Source: Antedon mediterranea
Taxonomy: Eukaryota > Echinodermata > Crinoidea > Comatulida > Antedonidae
NCBI RefSeq assembly: GCF_964355755.1
Contig: NC_092674.1
Location: 5,587,001-5,651,000, forward strand
DNA: 64,000 nucleotides
Direction: 5' to 3'
Of this stretch, positions 1 through 15,499 are shown in pieces. Made by a program: the position numbers and the translations under genes. Below the pieces are notes generated by a model that did no database searches, was not told the DNA's origin, and worked only from the letters and a program-made list of their open reading frames with translations. Position 1 is the first letter of the stretch; every line of letters starts with the position of its first letter.

Positions 1-220
1 TGTAAACAGGATTTCCATCATTAAGAATAATTAACTTACTGTTATCATGGGCAATTTCCCTAAATACAGTACATTAAAAAAAACAGACAAAACATTAATA
101 TCTATAAGATCTTGGCATGTGCATTTTATTTCTGCTAACATTCATTAGCTACCATCAATGTAAAATTATATTTAATCATTACTGTTCAAATAATATTTCG
201 GTAAATTTATTCAACTTTAG

Positions 221-3548
<3,328 letters not shown>

Positions 3549-4190
3549 GAACACTATTGATTCAGGAAAATCACGCGGTTTTTTGTTGTTTGTAGGGATA
3601 TATGAACCAAACAGTACTGAATTGTATGCCGATTTTCGATAAAACTACAAGCATCACATGATCAAATCAAGGTTTATTTATCAAAAAAGAAAAAAACATT
3701 TTTTTTATATCTTGCATTAAATGCATTGTTTTTAAGTTCATTCAATTTCTAAACATTTTTTTTTTCAATCATTTCAATTTAAAGTAACTTTTTTTTATTG
3801 TAACTGTAAAGTATGTAAATATAAATCTGCACTTAAATTTTTAACAATATTTTTATTTTGTTTTTATTTTGCGAAACTAACTTAAAGGCATGAAATGTTT
3901 CTAATCTAACATTTCGTACCTTTTACATAATGTCGGCAAATCTGCAACTTTTCAGCAAATCTTCATTTCTAAAATCTTATACAGTTGAATTCCTTTTTGT
4001 TTGCAATTGTGTTTCTTCCCCACGCCTTTGATAATGTTCGGCTTGGTGCGTTATATTATTATTTGGGTTTTTGTTTTTATAGTTTTATTTTTAAAAAGTT
4101 TTATACTAGACAATTGCGGAAATGCTGGAATCACAATATTCACAGTTTTGTGGTTTACACATTTAAAAAAAATTATATTAAAAAAAAAAA

Positions 4191-4258
4191 TATTTTTCTG
4201 TAAAATATATTTTTCTGTAAAATATATTTTTCTGTAAAATATATTTTTCTGTAAAATC
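4191..4258. repeat. 17-bp tandem repeat, four copies
   Basis: Four copies of a 17-bp unit with core 'tttttctgtaaaatata' recur at a spacing of 17 (ctg at 4198, 4215, 4232 and 4249). It lies between the two possible kinase terminal exons. The small frames running through it are not coding. Confidence 0.85.
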
Positions 4259-4415
4259 TAAGTTGCTGGTTGCACCCTAAAACTTAATTGGAAATGCTGA
4301 TTTGTTAAGGCTGTGCTTTAAAAACTATAGAGTGCAGTATTAATTTATGTTCTCTTATGGGGAATTTTTATTTTTTTATTGTAACTTAACTAATTTGCAT
4401 ATTTCCTTTTTACAG

Positions 4416-4441
4416 ATCAAGATAAAGATTCTTTACAATAA
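4416..4441 (+). CDS. possible alternative terminal exon of the Tec kinase
   Basis: A good acceptor stands at 4403-4415 (pyrimidine run then tacag), with a branch-like cttaactaat at about 4385-4394. Splicing the candidate donor at 3517 (TTAG followed by gtaatagt) to 4416 keeps frame and gives HRTL followed by DQDKDSLQ and a TAA at 4439-4441. The resulting kinase tail would differ from the read-through ending GNSMSYTDDF. Another donor-like gtatta follows at 4451. Without transcript data this is only a candidate. Confidence 0.35.
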
Positions 4442-4896
4442 TTATTTAAGGTATTAATATTACTTTTAGTTTTTAATTTTTGTTTTGTGGATACTAATTT
4501 ATGTGCGTTTGATATTCATTGTTAATTTTATTTCTTCATTTTCATTTTTCTTTTGTTTTTTTTTTAAGTTGTTCTAACTTTTCTAATGCTTCAGTTTAGC
4601 CATTGCATGCATATTAATACCATAGCTTCCGCTAATTTAGATTTAAGTAATTAAAATCTGACATTTATTATTTGAATCCTCGACGTATTTATAATAATAA
4701 TATGTTTGATTAAATAATTCAAAATTGTTTCTATATTCATATCTTATCTCTTATTCTCCCAATTACAAACACTTTATAGTACCATGTTGAATTAATGTTT
4801 TATCACAACAAATTTTAAAAAGCAAATTGAACTGACTTTTTTTGTCACCATTCGTTACTGTAATCTAGTTGTAAGTTTAAAACTAATTGTTAATGC

Positions 4897-5069
4897 TAAG
4901 TCAACTCTCTGAATCTTGGGCTGGCGTAATATGTCTGGTTTTCTGGAAAGGGTGGTATTCTAAATTTGTGTTTTAATGATAAAAAAGAATTTAAGCTGAG
5001 CTTTTTGGATAAAAAGAAAAGTCTGGTTTTAGGATTTTTCAGAGGCTTGGTATTGATAGAGTTGACTGT
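4897..5069. mobile_element. mariner/pogo-like MITE
   Basis: The ends are inverted: AGTCAACTCTCT at 4899 and TAGAGTTGACT ending at 5067. The same end sequence opens the related element at 5659. The small plus-strand ORF inside is not a gene. Confidence 0.6.
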
Positions 5070-5656
5070 GTTAAGGAACAATCAATTCATTTATCTGTAT
5101 GCACCTCATACTACAGACATGAAAAAGGGAAAAATTTTAGAAAAAGCTTTAACTAGATGAATCAAAATGTAAAAAATATTGAACACTAAAATTAGCAATG
5201 TTTACTGAGCAATTATAAACAGTAATACAGTAAAATATAAATAAATATCAAATAAGTAATAAAAATTAATTTTAGAACTGGAATTACAATTACATGCAAA
5301 ATTACCTAATTACAATTAGAATAATATTCAACATACAATACACATATGGCGTAAATGAGCCGAGACAATTTAAACATTAAACAGTTTAGTTTTTTTGAGG
5401 ATCGGTCCCTATTATGTTATATATTGTTCTGTTTTTACAATACAATAGCAAATTAAACTCATAATTTTAGAGAATATATGTATAACTATTAGGCAAATAA
5501 GTTTTAAAACTGTAAGGATTCCATCAGAAAAAAATTAAACAAACATCAAATCCAAAAAACTAAATTATATACGTAGAAGCCATATTTGAAAATATTTGGT
5601 TTATTTATTTTGTCTACTTGCTTGTGTCCTATCATATATTAGATTTGCAGTGTACA

Positions 5657-5815
5657 AACAGTCAACTCTCCCAATATCGGACTTCCACTTCTGGAAAAAG
5701 AAAGTCTAATTTCAATTTAATAGTTTTAAGTAGTGGGAAAGAATTTGGAAATTTTTTATCTAAGGAAAAATCTTGTTTCAGTTTAAGGAAGTTTCGTATT
5801 GAAAGAGTTAGCTTT
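5657..5815. mobile_element. mariner/pogo-like MITE, second copy
   Basis: It starts CAGTCAACTCTCCCAATATC at 5659 and ends with the diverged inverse 'attgaaagagttagct' at about 5798-5813. It is related to the copy at 4.9 kb. The ATATCGG word just inside the terminus is typical of this MITE type. Confidence 0.55.
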
Positions 5816-5829
5816 TGCTAATTCTTATA

Positions 5830-6150
5830 ATACCCTTTTCACATCTGCAAAATGTAACAACTTGTAACAAGTTGTTAGCAGGTTTACCTAGTGTGAATAC
5901 AGTTTTGAGGAAAATCTCCCATGAGAAAACACACAGTTGAGAGGCCTGTTTTTGTTTCGAGATGTTCTGAGATTTTACTGCGCACGCATGTTTTGCCCTG
6001 GTATTTAACTGACCTATCACAGTAATCAAATAGCGCGCAACTAAGCATTCCTTCCGAGATTTCTCAGGGTTCACATATGCGTGTATGAAAACATGTACTT
6101 AATCAAGAGATCAAACCTGGTTACAAGTTATGCAGATGTGAAAAGGGTAT
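5830..6150. mobile_element. 321-bp MITE with perfect terminal inverted repeats
   Basis: The left end ATACCCTTTTCACATCTGCA and the right end TGCAGATGTGAAAAGGGTAT are perfect inverses. Each end is followed by the dinucleotide TA (5828-5829 and 6151-6152), which fits a TA target-site duplication. No transposase ORF is present. The perfect ends suggest fairly recent activity. Confidence 0.85.
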
Positions 6151-6429
6151 TAGTTGAACTAAATGATTCCACAAAAATAAACTTAAATGTGAATGTTTTT
6201 AGTGCATGGAAATTTGGCCAGGAGATGGTGGGGAATATAAGCAAAATAAAGTAATGTGGCAAATTATTGTAGATTAATTTCATAATTACAAATCAGGCAA
6301 TGTCATATAAATATATGAATATAATGATCGCATATTAATAATCGGGAACATTGTCATAATTCCTTCCTGATCTTTAATATGGTGTTTGTAGTGCGCTTGG
6401 AAAATCGGCATAAAGATGGCGGGGAAAAT

Positions 6430-6455
6430 AATCAATCAATCAATCAATCAATCAA
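6430..6455. repeat. (ATCA)n microsatellite
   Basis: About six copies of atca/aatc in a row. Confidence 0.9.
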
Positions 6456-7355
6456 AGTAACATTTATTATTTATTATAAGAGGGGCAACATTCCTAAAAA
6501 GCAAAATATAACACTATATAAATATATAAATATAGATTAATTTTAATAATTACAATTCAGGCAAAATATTATACATATTTAAATGAAATGATAACATACA
6601 CGGTGATTGATATATTCTGAAAATAAATGATAAATTATAAAGTATATAAAGTCAGGACCATTTTCTTTAATTCCATTTCTTAGAAAGTTTATACAAAATA
6701 TCCTTTTGTCGGATTTAAAAATATACGTAGACTACGCAAGTTAGAAATATATATTACATCAGAGTAGTTAGTGTAGTAGTAGTTCACGCTGTATTGTTTA
6801 ATTACTTTTTTTTCTTCAATTTTATATACCTTATTTAATATAGTACACTATACAAGTAAATACTTATACTATGTTATTTAAACATAATCAGTGCATGTAT
6901 TGGTTATTTCTATGTTTCATAAATAGTTTACGAGAATTTTTATCATTAAAAATGATTATTTTTATCATTTAGAAATGACATTTTTATAACAAAGAAGTTT
7001 ATTGTTAATAAAACTTATTTTAGAGTAAAAAAAAACGAAGAAAAAACACTAATACTATATTTTTACATTTGTATATTTTGTTTTATAAGATAAAAGTTAA
7101 TTATAAAATTGGTGGGGATTATATATGCAAGTGAATACATTTTTCTATTTTGCAACCATTACATATTGTATTTTTGTTTTTGTAAGTAATGATAATGTTA
7201 GTGTTTATAATACATGTATTTTGGATGTACCAATAAATTTTCATGAATTTGTAACAATGTTCTTCATATCTCATTTCATTCATCTCATTGAATATATTAC
7301 TAATACTGTTCTGATCCCTTTAACACATAATTAGGTTATGTTACAACAGGGATAT
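6456..7355. other. AT-rich non-coding stretch
   Basis: Very AT-rich with many homopolymer runs. The 69-codon plus frame at 7125 lacks coding character. Nothing else seen. Confidence 0.6.
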
Positions 7356-7359
7356 CTAT

Positions 7360-7737
7360 TACCAGAATTGAGCCCTCTTCCTCTTTCTGCTACATCATCG
7401 TCAATAAACAACATGTTCAACTTTTTTGTTACCAAGTCAAACTGGTTTGCTGCCCTCTGTAAATTTAGTATTTTTTCCTATCATTGTTGTATTATCCTTT
7501 AATTTATGCTCAAGAACCATCTTCTTGTTTTTAGTTACTTCTTTTTTCCTATCTTTTCTTTTGATTTTAAATTCTTTGTGCTTTATTTTATCTTTATAAA
7601 TTATATTTATTTTAATTTTATTTCTATTGTTAATGTTACATGTTTATGTCTTGTCATGATGTATTTCTGTGAGGATCCCTAATGATCAGCTTCGGCTGTT
7701 TGGACCACGCTCGTAAAATATTGTTGAAATAAATAAC
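7360..7737 (+). mobile_element. LINE 3'-end-like fragment
   Basis: The segment ends with 'gtgaggatccctaatgatca', a short 'cttcggctg' block and then 'tgttgaaataaataa'. This is the style of 3' terminus seen in CR1/L2-like non-LTR elements. Upstream is pyrimidine-rich, UTR-like DNA without ORFs. Family assignment is inference. Confidence 0.4.
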
Positions 7738-7994
7738 TAAAATATATCGCAGTCATTCATATGTCCAACATAATGTACAGTCGAATCAAGTGTTTCCAGA
7801 ATATGGTGTCGTCCTAAAAGTGGGTTCTAAAAATATGTTGACTCTACTAACTTCTTTGTTGTATTATGCATATCAAATTCAAGTCAATCTATGCATATAG
7901 TACTATATAAAGAAAATGTTCATGTTATAGCGAATATATTTTACTGATCATTACAAAACCATTGAGTGGAGGTGGTGGCTGTTGATGTTAAATG

Positions 7995-8095
7995 ACTGTT
8001 CACCACTGCTGGACGAAAGCCTCAGCATATTTCTGCCATAGTGAACGATCTCTAGCTGCTCCCTGCCACTGCATTGTGCCCCAAAGACTGTAACC
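7995..8095 (-). pseudogene. LINE ORF2 C-terminal relic
   Basis: Read on the minus strand, the frame gives WQGAARDRSLWQKYAEAF followed by VQQW and a stop at 8000-8002. This resembles the C-terminal 'A-DR-LW---EAF' tail of non-LTR retrotransposon endonuclease/reverse-transcriptase proteins. Only about 30 residues remain and the upstream frame has degraded. It is a dead fragment. Confidence 0.55.
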
Positions 8096-8482
8096 TAAGT
8101 CAAATTTATTTTGAAAGCACATGAAAATACGAAGAAAGTAAGTAATAATCCATAGAGACGTACCCACATAACAAGAGTAAGGTAACTTAGGCATATCAGC
8201 TGACAACTCACATCTATTTTATTGCCATTTGATGGATGTCAGGCGCTTTAAAAAATTTTTTTTTTTAATTTACCTAATTTTTCCTGCACTAATTTTGGGA
8301 CCAATCGCAAACATTTTTCTTTGTATAGTACTTCTACAGTATATATTTATAAAAAGGACTAGCAGAATGACTTGTACAGAATAAAGGTATGTCTCCATGG
8401 TATGTCAATATTGCGCATGATAAAAAATCTTTGTATGCGCATGACGATACTTGCAATTATGACAGATTATATGGTTGTTTTT

Positions 8483-8676
8483 AAGCGTGGTTCCCACTAG
8501 AACCCAGCTACGTATCGACGCAAATGCCGTATTGCGTAATCACAAGTGGGAACCAACGATGCAATAGTGCTGCAAACATCGCAGGTTTTATTTCATGCAG
8601 GCGGGGGAAAACACAATTATTAGAAGGGCATTTGCTTATGTTGCGTTACATTGCGTCGCTAGTGGGAACCAAGCTT
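8483..8676. mobile_element. 194-bp MITE with TTCCCACTAG ends
   Basis: The left end AAGCGTGGTTCCCACTAG (8483-8500) is mirrored by CTAGTGGGAACCAAGCTT (8659-8676) with a single mismatch. TTA flanks both sides. The interior is GC-richer than its surroundings and carries further short inverse words (agtgggaacca). The 61-codon frame inside is not coding. Confidence 0.75.
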
Positions 8677-10560
8677 TACCCTAAAGAAACGATTTTTATC
8701 ACATTTTGAAAATAGACCGTTTGAATAATACAGACGCTTGAGTCTGTTACACAATATCAATTTATTAGTTACAGCAATCTAGTGACGGCTATGCGGCCCA
8801 TGTAAATCACTCTGTCTGAAACAAATTAACGACTATGATATATTTGATTTATTCATTTTATTTAGAAGCTAGGCAAGTTAATTAACCTGATCTATAAAAG
8901 GTAGGTCAAACTCCATCAAACTATCACTGCTGGCTCTCCACTAATGAACTAGTCGATATAACTCTTCCGATTTTAAAGTTATCATGTGTGTGTGACGTTA
9001 GTTGTAACATGGATTAACATATGTTAGAATGGATATATCATTGTTTGCATAACACATTAATATGTTGGCGACATTTGATATACAAATTTGGAAAGCTTTG
9101 GTGTGACTAAATTAATATTCATGCTGATCATTCTGCAATGTGTTAATGTACAGTACTACTATATAATATACATCATAATTAAACAATGGCATCTCCAATA
9201 TTAATGTTTGAAATTATTCGGTGGATCTTTTTAAATGTATTGTCATAATTTATTAACAGTAGTGCCGGTGATGGTGTAGATTGTCTAAAAATTGTGGTTC
9301 CAGGATCAGAGTAGAAAAGTTGCATTTCTCTATGATAGTAGGTCTACTCTCATGATCTTTGAAAGGCTTTTTGAAACAATAAAGGTGGTGATACTTGTCT
9401 AGATTCAGGGTATAAAAGTAGTTGGTAAACTGTCTGTTTGGAAGGCTTTTAAAACAAAAATAGTGATAATAGCATCCCCGATCTCCTTTAAAACAAGAAA
9501 TCTTACAAAAAATGCAGCTCATCTCGCGATCACTACTGTGTACATGCATTTCAATATTTATCAGCAAATGTTTTCATAGACGGTCTTTTCCCAGACGTGC
9601 TTTAGGGTGTGCGCATGCCCAGCCCGAGTTTTTAAATACCCATTTTTTTCAGCTGTAGTAAACTATTACCTACCGCGTTGTAACTCTTTCCTAATGCTAC
9701 CGTTCTCTTTAATATAACTGATTCATTTTGGGTACTTGTTAAATACTTTGTAAACACTGTTACCAATTCATTGACCCATCCATTTCTTTTAAACTTGTTC
9801 GTTGACACCATTGATTAATTTGTTATTGTATGTCTTTACTACTGGTATTTGGTTCTTTTAACACTTGTTTTTCTGGTCAATTATCACAAAGTGATTACAA
9901 CACATGTGTTAGAGAATTTCAATAATTGCCGTTCTACTTCAAAGAACAGTTTGACCGCTAGGTCAATGAACATAGGAGCAAAGGCCATTAAAATGTTTCT
10001 TTAGTTTGCACCAAATTAAAAACAGTTTGTCTTTCTCTGTCATGGGTATAATTCATTCAAAATTTAATTTATTAATCAATCAGTGTAATTTATATAGGAT
10101 TGTCCCTATGAGCTGTGAAAATTGTAAATCAAAGTTTAAAGTATGTGTAATATGTAGGTAAAGTGAGAAATAAATACAGTGGGTCATATCACGGTCAAAC
10201 ACTACATGGGTATATTGACACATGTGAGCCTGATAAACAAATACAAATAGTATTGGTTATAAAATTATTTAATATGAATGGCAAGTAATCGTTGCAACAT
10301 GCACATAAAAGGAGAACATAAAAAAGGAACATTGGGATGCTCTGAAAGGGCCAAATACACATGTCTCAAAATCGTAATTGAAAAACAAAATAGAGAGGGA
10401 GTGAGTAGGAAAAATCGAACAAAATGGGGGTAAGATAAGGTGCGAGATAAATTCCAGTCAAAGTATATTGTGTGAGTACACACAGCCTATAAGTGTATGA
10501 GGATAAAATGAACTGGTAAATGTGAAAGTTAAAATTATTTTACTTCGCCAAAAACTGGCG
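8677..10560. other. unique-looking AT-rich DNA
   Basis: A 104-codon minus frame at 9253-9567 is Cys/His/Phe-rich without a recognisable domain and lacks splice context. I see no other gene, RNA or repeat. Confidence 0.5.
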
Positions 10561-10570
10561 TGGTAATCTG

Positions 10571-10642
10571 TTGACAGCGTGAGTTGAAAATTTAGAGGTG
10601 CTCCCGCTGTCAAAAGATGATTGCGAGGGCGCCCCGCAATCA
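10571..10642. repeat. two adjacent small hairpins
   Basis: TTGACAGCG (10571-10579) pairs with CGCTGTCAA (10605-10613). TGATTGCG (10618-10625) pairs with CGCAATCA (10635-10642) over a 9-nt GC-rich loop. A cacgtg E-box-like hexamer overlaps the second right arm. The segment is GC-rich for this window. Confidence 0.6.
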
Positions 10643-11183
10643 CGTGATTATTGCAGACCTGCAGTAGATCAACATAAAACGTGTATTATGATAACAATTT
10701 AGACATGGTTTTACAGTAAAATCATCTTCTATAGACACTCCTATTAAAAAGGGAAGTTTTCTGTAAAATTAACAAGAGGTAATATATATTTGAACACGGT
10801 CAACACGATAATTTATGTTTAATTTGGTAAGTAGTTTCAAATAGGAGTCCAAACAGCAATCTTTATAAAGTAGGTTAGCATCTGCCCCCTAAGGTGTCCT
10901 TCCCCCAAATAAATTGTATGTAATTATTGCACGAAACGCAAGGAAATTGATTAATTTAAAGAGGATATTTTTCGATAAACTTTAACAAACTGTATTTCTT
11001 TTTATTATTACCCCCGCATGATAGGGTAAGTGCTAAATAACTAGATTGACTAAATAGATTTATTTGCTTAATGTCCTGTAATAATGTCACTTTGAAAAGA
11101 GGAAATTTATTCTTTACCATTTAAAACTGTTTAGATTGGTTTGTACAAAGACATCAGATTTGCTATATGAAAATAAAGTGAAA

Positions 11184-11613
11184 ACTAGAAATGAATGAAT
11201 ATGAATATTTAACAGGAACCTAGTTAATGTCATTTTATTTTTGTTTAACGTATTTTTTTTGTGCTGAAAGTGAATGACCAAAAGTACAAATTACCTTTTC
11301 CAAGTTAATTTTATTCGTTTTGCAGACAATACATCTTTAATGTGTCCCTAATTAGCTAGAGTTCACTATAACATTTAATACATCCATCTATATTCTATAA
11401 CTAGAAATGAATGAATATAAATATTTAACAGGAACCTAGTTAATGTCATTTTATTTTTGTTTAATGTATTTTTTTTTGTGCTGAAAGTGAATGACCAAAA
11501 GTACAAATTACCTTTTACAAGTTAATTTTATTCGTTTTGCAGACAATACATCTTTAATGTGTCCCTAATTAGCTAGAGTTCACTATAACATGTAATACAT
11601 CCATCTATATTCT
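11184..11613. repeat. 216-bp tandem duplication
   Basis: Copy A (11184-11396) and copy B (11400-11613) are nearly identical head to tail. Both start 'actagaaatgaatgaatat' and end 'catctatattct'. Few substitutions and a one-base T-run difference suggest a recent duplication. Confidence 0.92.
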
Positions 11614-11619
11614 TTTCCT

Positions 11620-12185
11620 CCCCTGAATTAGGAATTTTTTGTCTTTTGTTGACAAATTCATTATTAAGAAACCTTACTATAAATCTGAACTTTACTAATG
11701 ATTCTTTCAGTTCTTTGATTCCAAAATACTGCACCTATTCTGCAAGCTCCTAAATCTTTAATCAAATGAGCAAGCTATTGTTCTTAATCATCTCCTGAAT
11801 TAAGGAGGACACATGTCTACAACCAGGTGTTGACAGTACTTTGTTCACAGTTGATAATCAGATGAAATATTTTTGTGATATTTTGTCCCCAATTACAATG
11901 TGTGATCTGGTTTTTGTGACAATGACCTGGTATTGGGGACATGGTTTTAAATTTCCTGGTTTTATTATCATAAAATTGGATGGAATTGGTGAGGTTATTT
12001 CAGGTCAACAAAATACTTCTTTATTTTGCTTTGATGCACTTGAAAATAAGAATGTCTCCCTCTGGAGATGTAAACCTTCCAACTGCATCACAAACTGGTT
12101 TCTACATACTATCTTTACGACAGGTTTGTAGTTCTCTTTTAAAATCTTAGCTACAGGTGATGTATAAATATAAATTGCTTTTTAG
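11620..12185. other. non-repeat stretch with a 96-codon ORF
   Basis: The plus frame at 11841-12131 is open for 96 codons, but I recognise no domain and see no splice signals or initiation context. It is listed as unexplained rather than as a gene. Confidence 0.4.
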
Positions 12186-12189
12186 TGAT

Positions 12190-12430
12190 CTCTCTCCTAC
12201 AGTACAGACTTCTTCCAGAACTTGTCTTCCTCAGCGAATCGTTTCTGTTCGTTGATGCCCTTGCCTAGGTAGCCTACTTCTTGCATATGGTGATGTGATA
12301 TCCTCTCTCCATCTGTTTTTGTCTTTCCCGATGTCTTGTGCTGGTTCTTGGTTATCATTCTGTTGTCTTCCCATCTTGCTAAATGGCCTGCCAGATTTTT
12401 GCAACTTTCAATCCAGTTATTTTTAATTTA
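12190..12430 (-). pseudogene. LINE reverse-transcriptase C-terminal relic, frameshifted
   Basis: On the minus strand one frame reads GHLARWEDNRM. A shifted frame then reads KNRWREDI, and a further stretch reads KRFAEEDKFWKKSV. These match, in order, the common 'GH-AR--DNR-', 'RWRDDI' and 'A-DR--W' blocks near the C terminus of non-LTR retrotransposon proteins. At least one frameshift separates them, so the copy is dead. Confidence 0.5.
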
Positions 12431-12504
12431 TGCATGCATCGGTATGATGTCCTGCTCATCAATTTCTAAGCCAATATCTTGACTGATGGTTGGACCACAT
12501 TGTC

Positions 12505-12605
12505 TGCAAATCTCATAATTGCTGTTTGAGCAAGGCAATCTAACAGGACACTGAGCTCGCCTTGCCAAGAAAGGAACTCCTAACAGTCCTTTAATATAAT
12601 TACTG
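12505..12605 (-). mobile_element. tRNA-derived SINE fragment
   Basis: The reverse complement contains 'ggcaaggcgagctcagtgtc' and then 'cctgttagattgccttgc', matching the block at 2878-2920. It faces the diverged copy at 12690, forming a local inverted pair. Confidence 0.5.
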
Positions 12606-12689
12606 GCTGCGACAAATACCAATTATTCTTTGCAGCATGCAGTATTTGTTAAGGGATGTGGAACTGATCATGTCGCAGCCACAGATAAA

Positions 12690-12790
12690 CCCTTTGATCT
12701 CCGGAACCCAGTGTCCAGTTGTTAGATTGTCTTGCTTTGTTCAAATCCTGATGCCACCTCTGGTCTGCCGAGAGTCAAATGCCTTCTCGT
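12690..12790 (+). mobile_element. tRNA-derived SINE fragment with B box
   Basis: 'cagtgtccagttgttagatt' and then 'gtcttgctt' precede 'gttcaaatcctg' at about 12740, which fits the Pol III B-box consensus. It is diverged from the copies at 2.88 and 12.5 kb. Confidence 0.45.
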
Positions 12791-13700
12791 AAGCTATACA
12801 TTTTTAATGACTTGATATATCTGGTTTTTGATACTAAACTTCTCAGTTATGTAAAACAAATATATAGGTCTCCATTACGAAAAGCCATATTTCCCATTTA
12901 TATAATCAATATATAATTTTGCATTAGGACATAGCCATATATTATATTTATAAAACAATAAAAATATAGATCTGCATTTACGACATATAATCATATTTCC
13001 CATTCCCATGTTATTTGGCCAAATATATGAATCATATATTTATCATGTGTATAAAGTGTCAAGGGATACGCCCTTACATTACAGCGTGTCAGATTTTTTT
13101 CCCTACGCTGATATAAGTGTCAGTAGCGATATATGTTTTGCTTATTTGTTCTTGGCTTAGCTAGAAGGTATAATTTTGAAACTAAATACACTTTAGTAAA
13201 TTTAGCTTCAGTGTACTATTAGTACAATAGTCATCAGCACAATCCAGATGGAATCAGCAGTTTTTTTTTGGATACATTCAAATGACAAATGTGTCCCTAA
13301 CGTGTAATGGCAGAATGGATCTAAGTGCTCTACGGCCACCTTGAGGGACATTTTCGTAAAACTGTGTCAAATAAGAAAATTATGATATTGAAAAGTCAAC
13401 ATGTTCAGCGTTTAAAAAATACAATAGAAATCCAGGAATTTTCTTCATTTTGGCTTTTGTTTTCTAGTTTATGCATTATTTTTGAGTTTGAGCTGAATTA
13501 AAGTTTTAGAAAAGGTTTATCATTAATTTGAAATATTCATCAATAATCTTGTGAACCAGGTTGGTACTGTATACATAACAGGTTGAAGAAACGTTTATGT
13601 AAAAATCTTTGTGTTCCAAAATAGCATTGTTTCAAATTAACAGAAGACAAAAGCTGTTAAAAGGTTAAAAGGATAAATAACATAAAGTAACTAGAAAGCC
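12791..13700. other. AT-rich stretch, no gene seen
   Basis: Contains several 'catatatt' words between 12840 and 13030 suggesting old low-complexity duplication. Nothing coding. Confidence 0.5.
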
Positions 13701-13713
13701 ACTCCGAGAGGGC

Positions 13714-14379
13714 ATACCTCCGCCTACTGTAAAATTCTCCTACATAAGATTTCTCCGGTAAAAAAAAATATATATATATTTGTGCGTGTCTTAATGCAGT
13801 TTGTGATTTAGGCTAATTTCATTACAAGCATGTGTATGCGAGTTTGGTGTAATGGTTATGTAACAAGCCTTTCAATTAACAATAGCTTCAGTCGACTAAC
13901 AATAGAACAGCAACGCGAAAATCAAACGAGTGAATTTGAAAAGAAATAGGTTTTTTAAACTACCTGCATCAAAAACGTGCACATTAAATCAGATTATGTT
14001 TTAAAATTACAAATCACAAATTATACCTCTTCCCTCTTGTTAAAAAATGAAGTTTTTTGGACAAGTAGTTCTCAAGAAAATGCAATTTCAGTTTACTTGT
14101 TACTTTAAGACTGCTCGCCGGCTTTTGAAAAATTCTGTCCTATCTTTTAACACTAGCAGGTCTAAAAAAGTATACTAAAAAGTGGTCCAGAATTGGAACT
14201 GTGGTCCCAAATGGTCCCAAATGGTCCCAAAATTTAATGGAATGGTCCTTGACCACATATTTATATGTCTATTCATTTTGGTAAAGATCTTGTAATTACT
14301 TTTTGAGTAATCCTGCTAACAAACAAACAAACAAACAAACACACGCTACCGATTACATATACCTCCTTCGCGGAGGTAA
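13714..14379 (+). mobile_element. 665-bp repeat, copy 1 (inverted partner at 24.2 kb)
   Basis: This segment is similar along almost its whole length to the reverse complement of 24201-24806. Short inverted ends are visible: TACCTCCGC at the left, and at the right the inverse within ACCTCC-ttcgc-GGAGGT. The interior carries a (ta)n run near 13771, an 11-bp 'atggtcccaa' triplication near 14205-14235 and an (aaac)n run near 14318-14342. No ORF. It is a non-autonomous element of unknown superfamily. Confidence 0.8.
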
Positions 14380-14444
14380 ATAAAACCACTATTCACCAGA
14401 GATGTGTCCAACTCCTTTTAACAGACCTTTTAAAATACCCTTAA

Positions 14445-14619
14445 CCAGGCACGGATTTAGGCGGGGGATAAGCAGGCTTTAACCCCACCTAAAATTTAAC
14501 AGCCATGTCTTTTTAAAATAAAATGATTTTTTTCTGCAACCTGACTGTTCTTTTTTATAATTTATAAAATATTTACCCCCCCCCCCCACAACTAATCTAT
14601 AATGCTGGATCCACCCCTG
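14445..14619. mobile_element. 175-bp MITE flanked by TTAA
   Basis: The ends CCAGGCACGGATTTAGGC and GCTGGATCCACCCCTG are imperfect inverses. TTAA stands immediately outside both (14441-14444 and 14620-14623), as for piggyBac/Kolobok-type insertion. The interior has a C-run of about 12 near 14577-14587. Confidence 0.6.
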
Positions 14620-14623
14620 TTAA

Positions 14624-15498
14624 CCATAACACGCATACATTTGTTTTTTACAAGTGATACTCGGTAGTAAAGGATTAATTCTTTACTTAACTGAAATTGC
14701 ATGTGAAGAGTCAATAAAGAAAATACATTATGTCAAAACTCTTTACAAAATCAAAATAAGACTGGTTGATTTAGCAAAACAAAAAATTACTTATATCAGT
14801 TGTCACAAAAAGTTAAATTAATTTTGATCATGACATTTTTCCTTCTTTCTAGGGTGTGGATACCCTTAGGATGCTGTTAATTTATTTCATGTCAGTGACG
14901 ATAATTATATCTTAAATATGATTTAGATATCATATCAAAAAATATCAGATTGTCAATTATGACAGTTGATATTATTTGATCATACAAATGCTTTCATACG
15001 TCTTTAAAATTGGAATAAAAATATTTAAATTTGTCATTTTGGAAAATCTAATCATCCTTTAAAATTGAAAAACTGAAATAAATGTAATGAATTGCTCTAT
15101 TAAAAAAACTATTGTTCAAAATGTATGCCTTAAATGTTACAAGAGAGAATCATTGTTATATATTTTTTTTTTAATAGTTTGTTTTTGAAAGCTATTACGC
15201 AAAATTAGTTTTGAAAGAATTACAAATTTGCCCTTTTAAGATTCAATATTGGTCAACCATTTATCTTCAGACTTCTCCTTTATTTCAGGGGTTGTCATTT
15301 TTAGTTCTGAAATAGATAAATCTATTAATTAACATCCCATTTTCAAAAGCTGGTAAATTGTTTAAATTGTCCTTTTAGGAATAACTCTGTGAACTATGTT
15401 ATTAACGTATGCAATTTAACATTTTCAATTTTATCTATCTTTGGCAACCAATCCAGGCTGGATAAATCCTAATTATTGTACTATACATCCTATGTATA
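14624..15498. other. AT-rich stretch, no gene seen
   Basis: Homopolymer-rich. I see no ORF, RNA or repeat signature. Confidence 0.5.
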
Positions 15499-15499
15499 A

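Noticed and set aside
3985-4237. Overlapping Phe/Ile/Lys-rich ORFs of 72-78 codons
   Set aside because: AT-driven frames ending in a 17-bp tandem repeat, downstream of the kinase exon.
4966-6074. Three ORFs of 64-88 codons
   Set aside because: Each lies largely inside a MITE with inverted ends and has no domain.
9253-9567. 104-codon Cys/His-containing minus ORF, possible zinc-binding protein
   Set aside because: The Cys and His spacing fits no zinc-finger pattern and there is no splice or start support.
11841-12131. 96-codon plus ORF
   Set aside because: No domain, no splice context and composition like its flanks.
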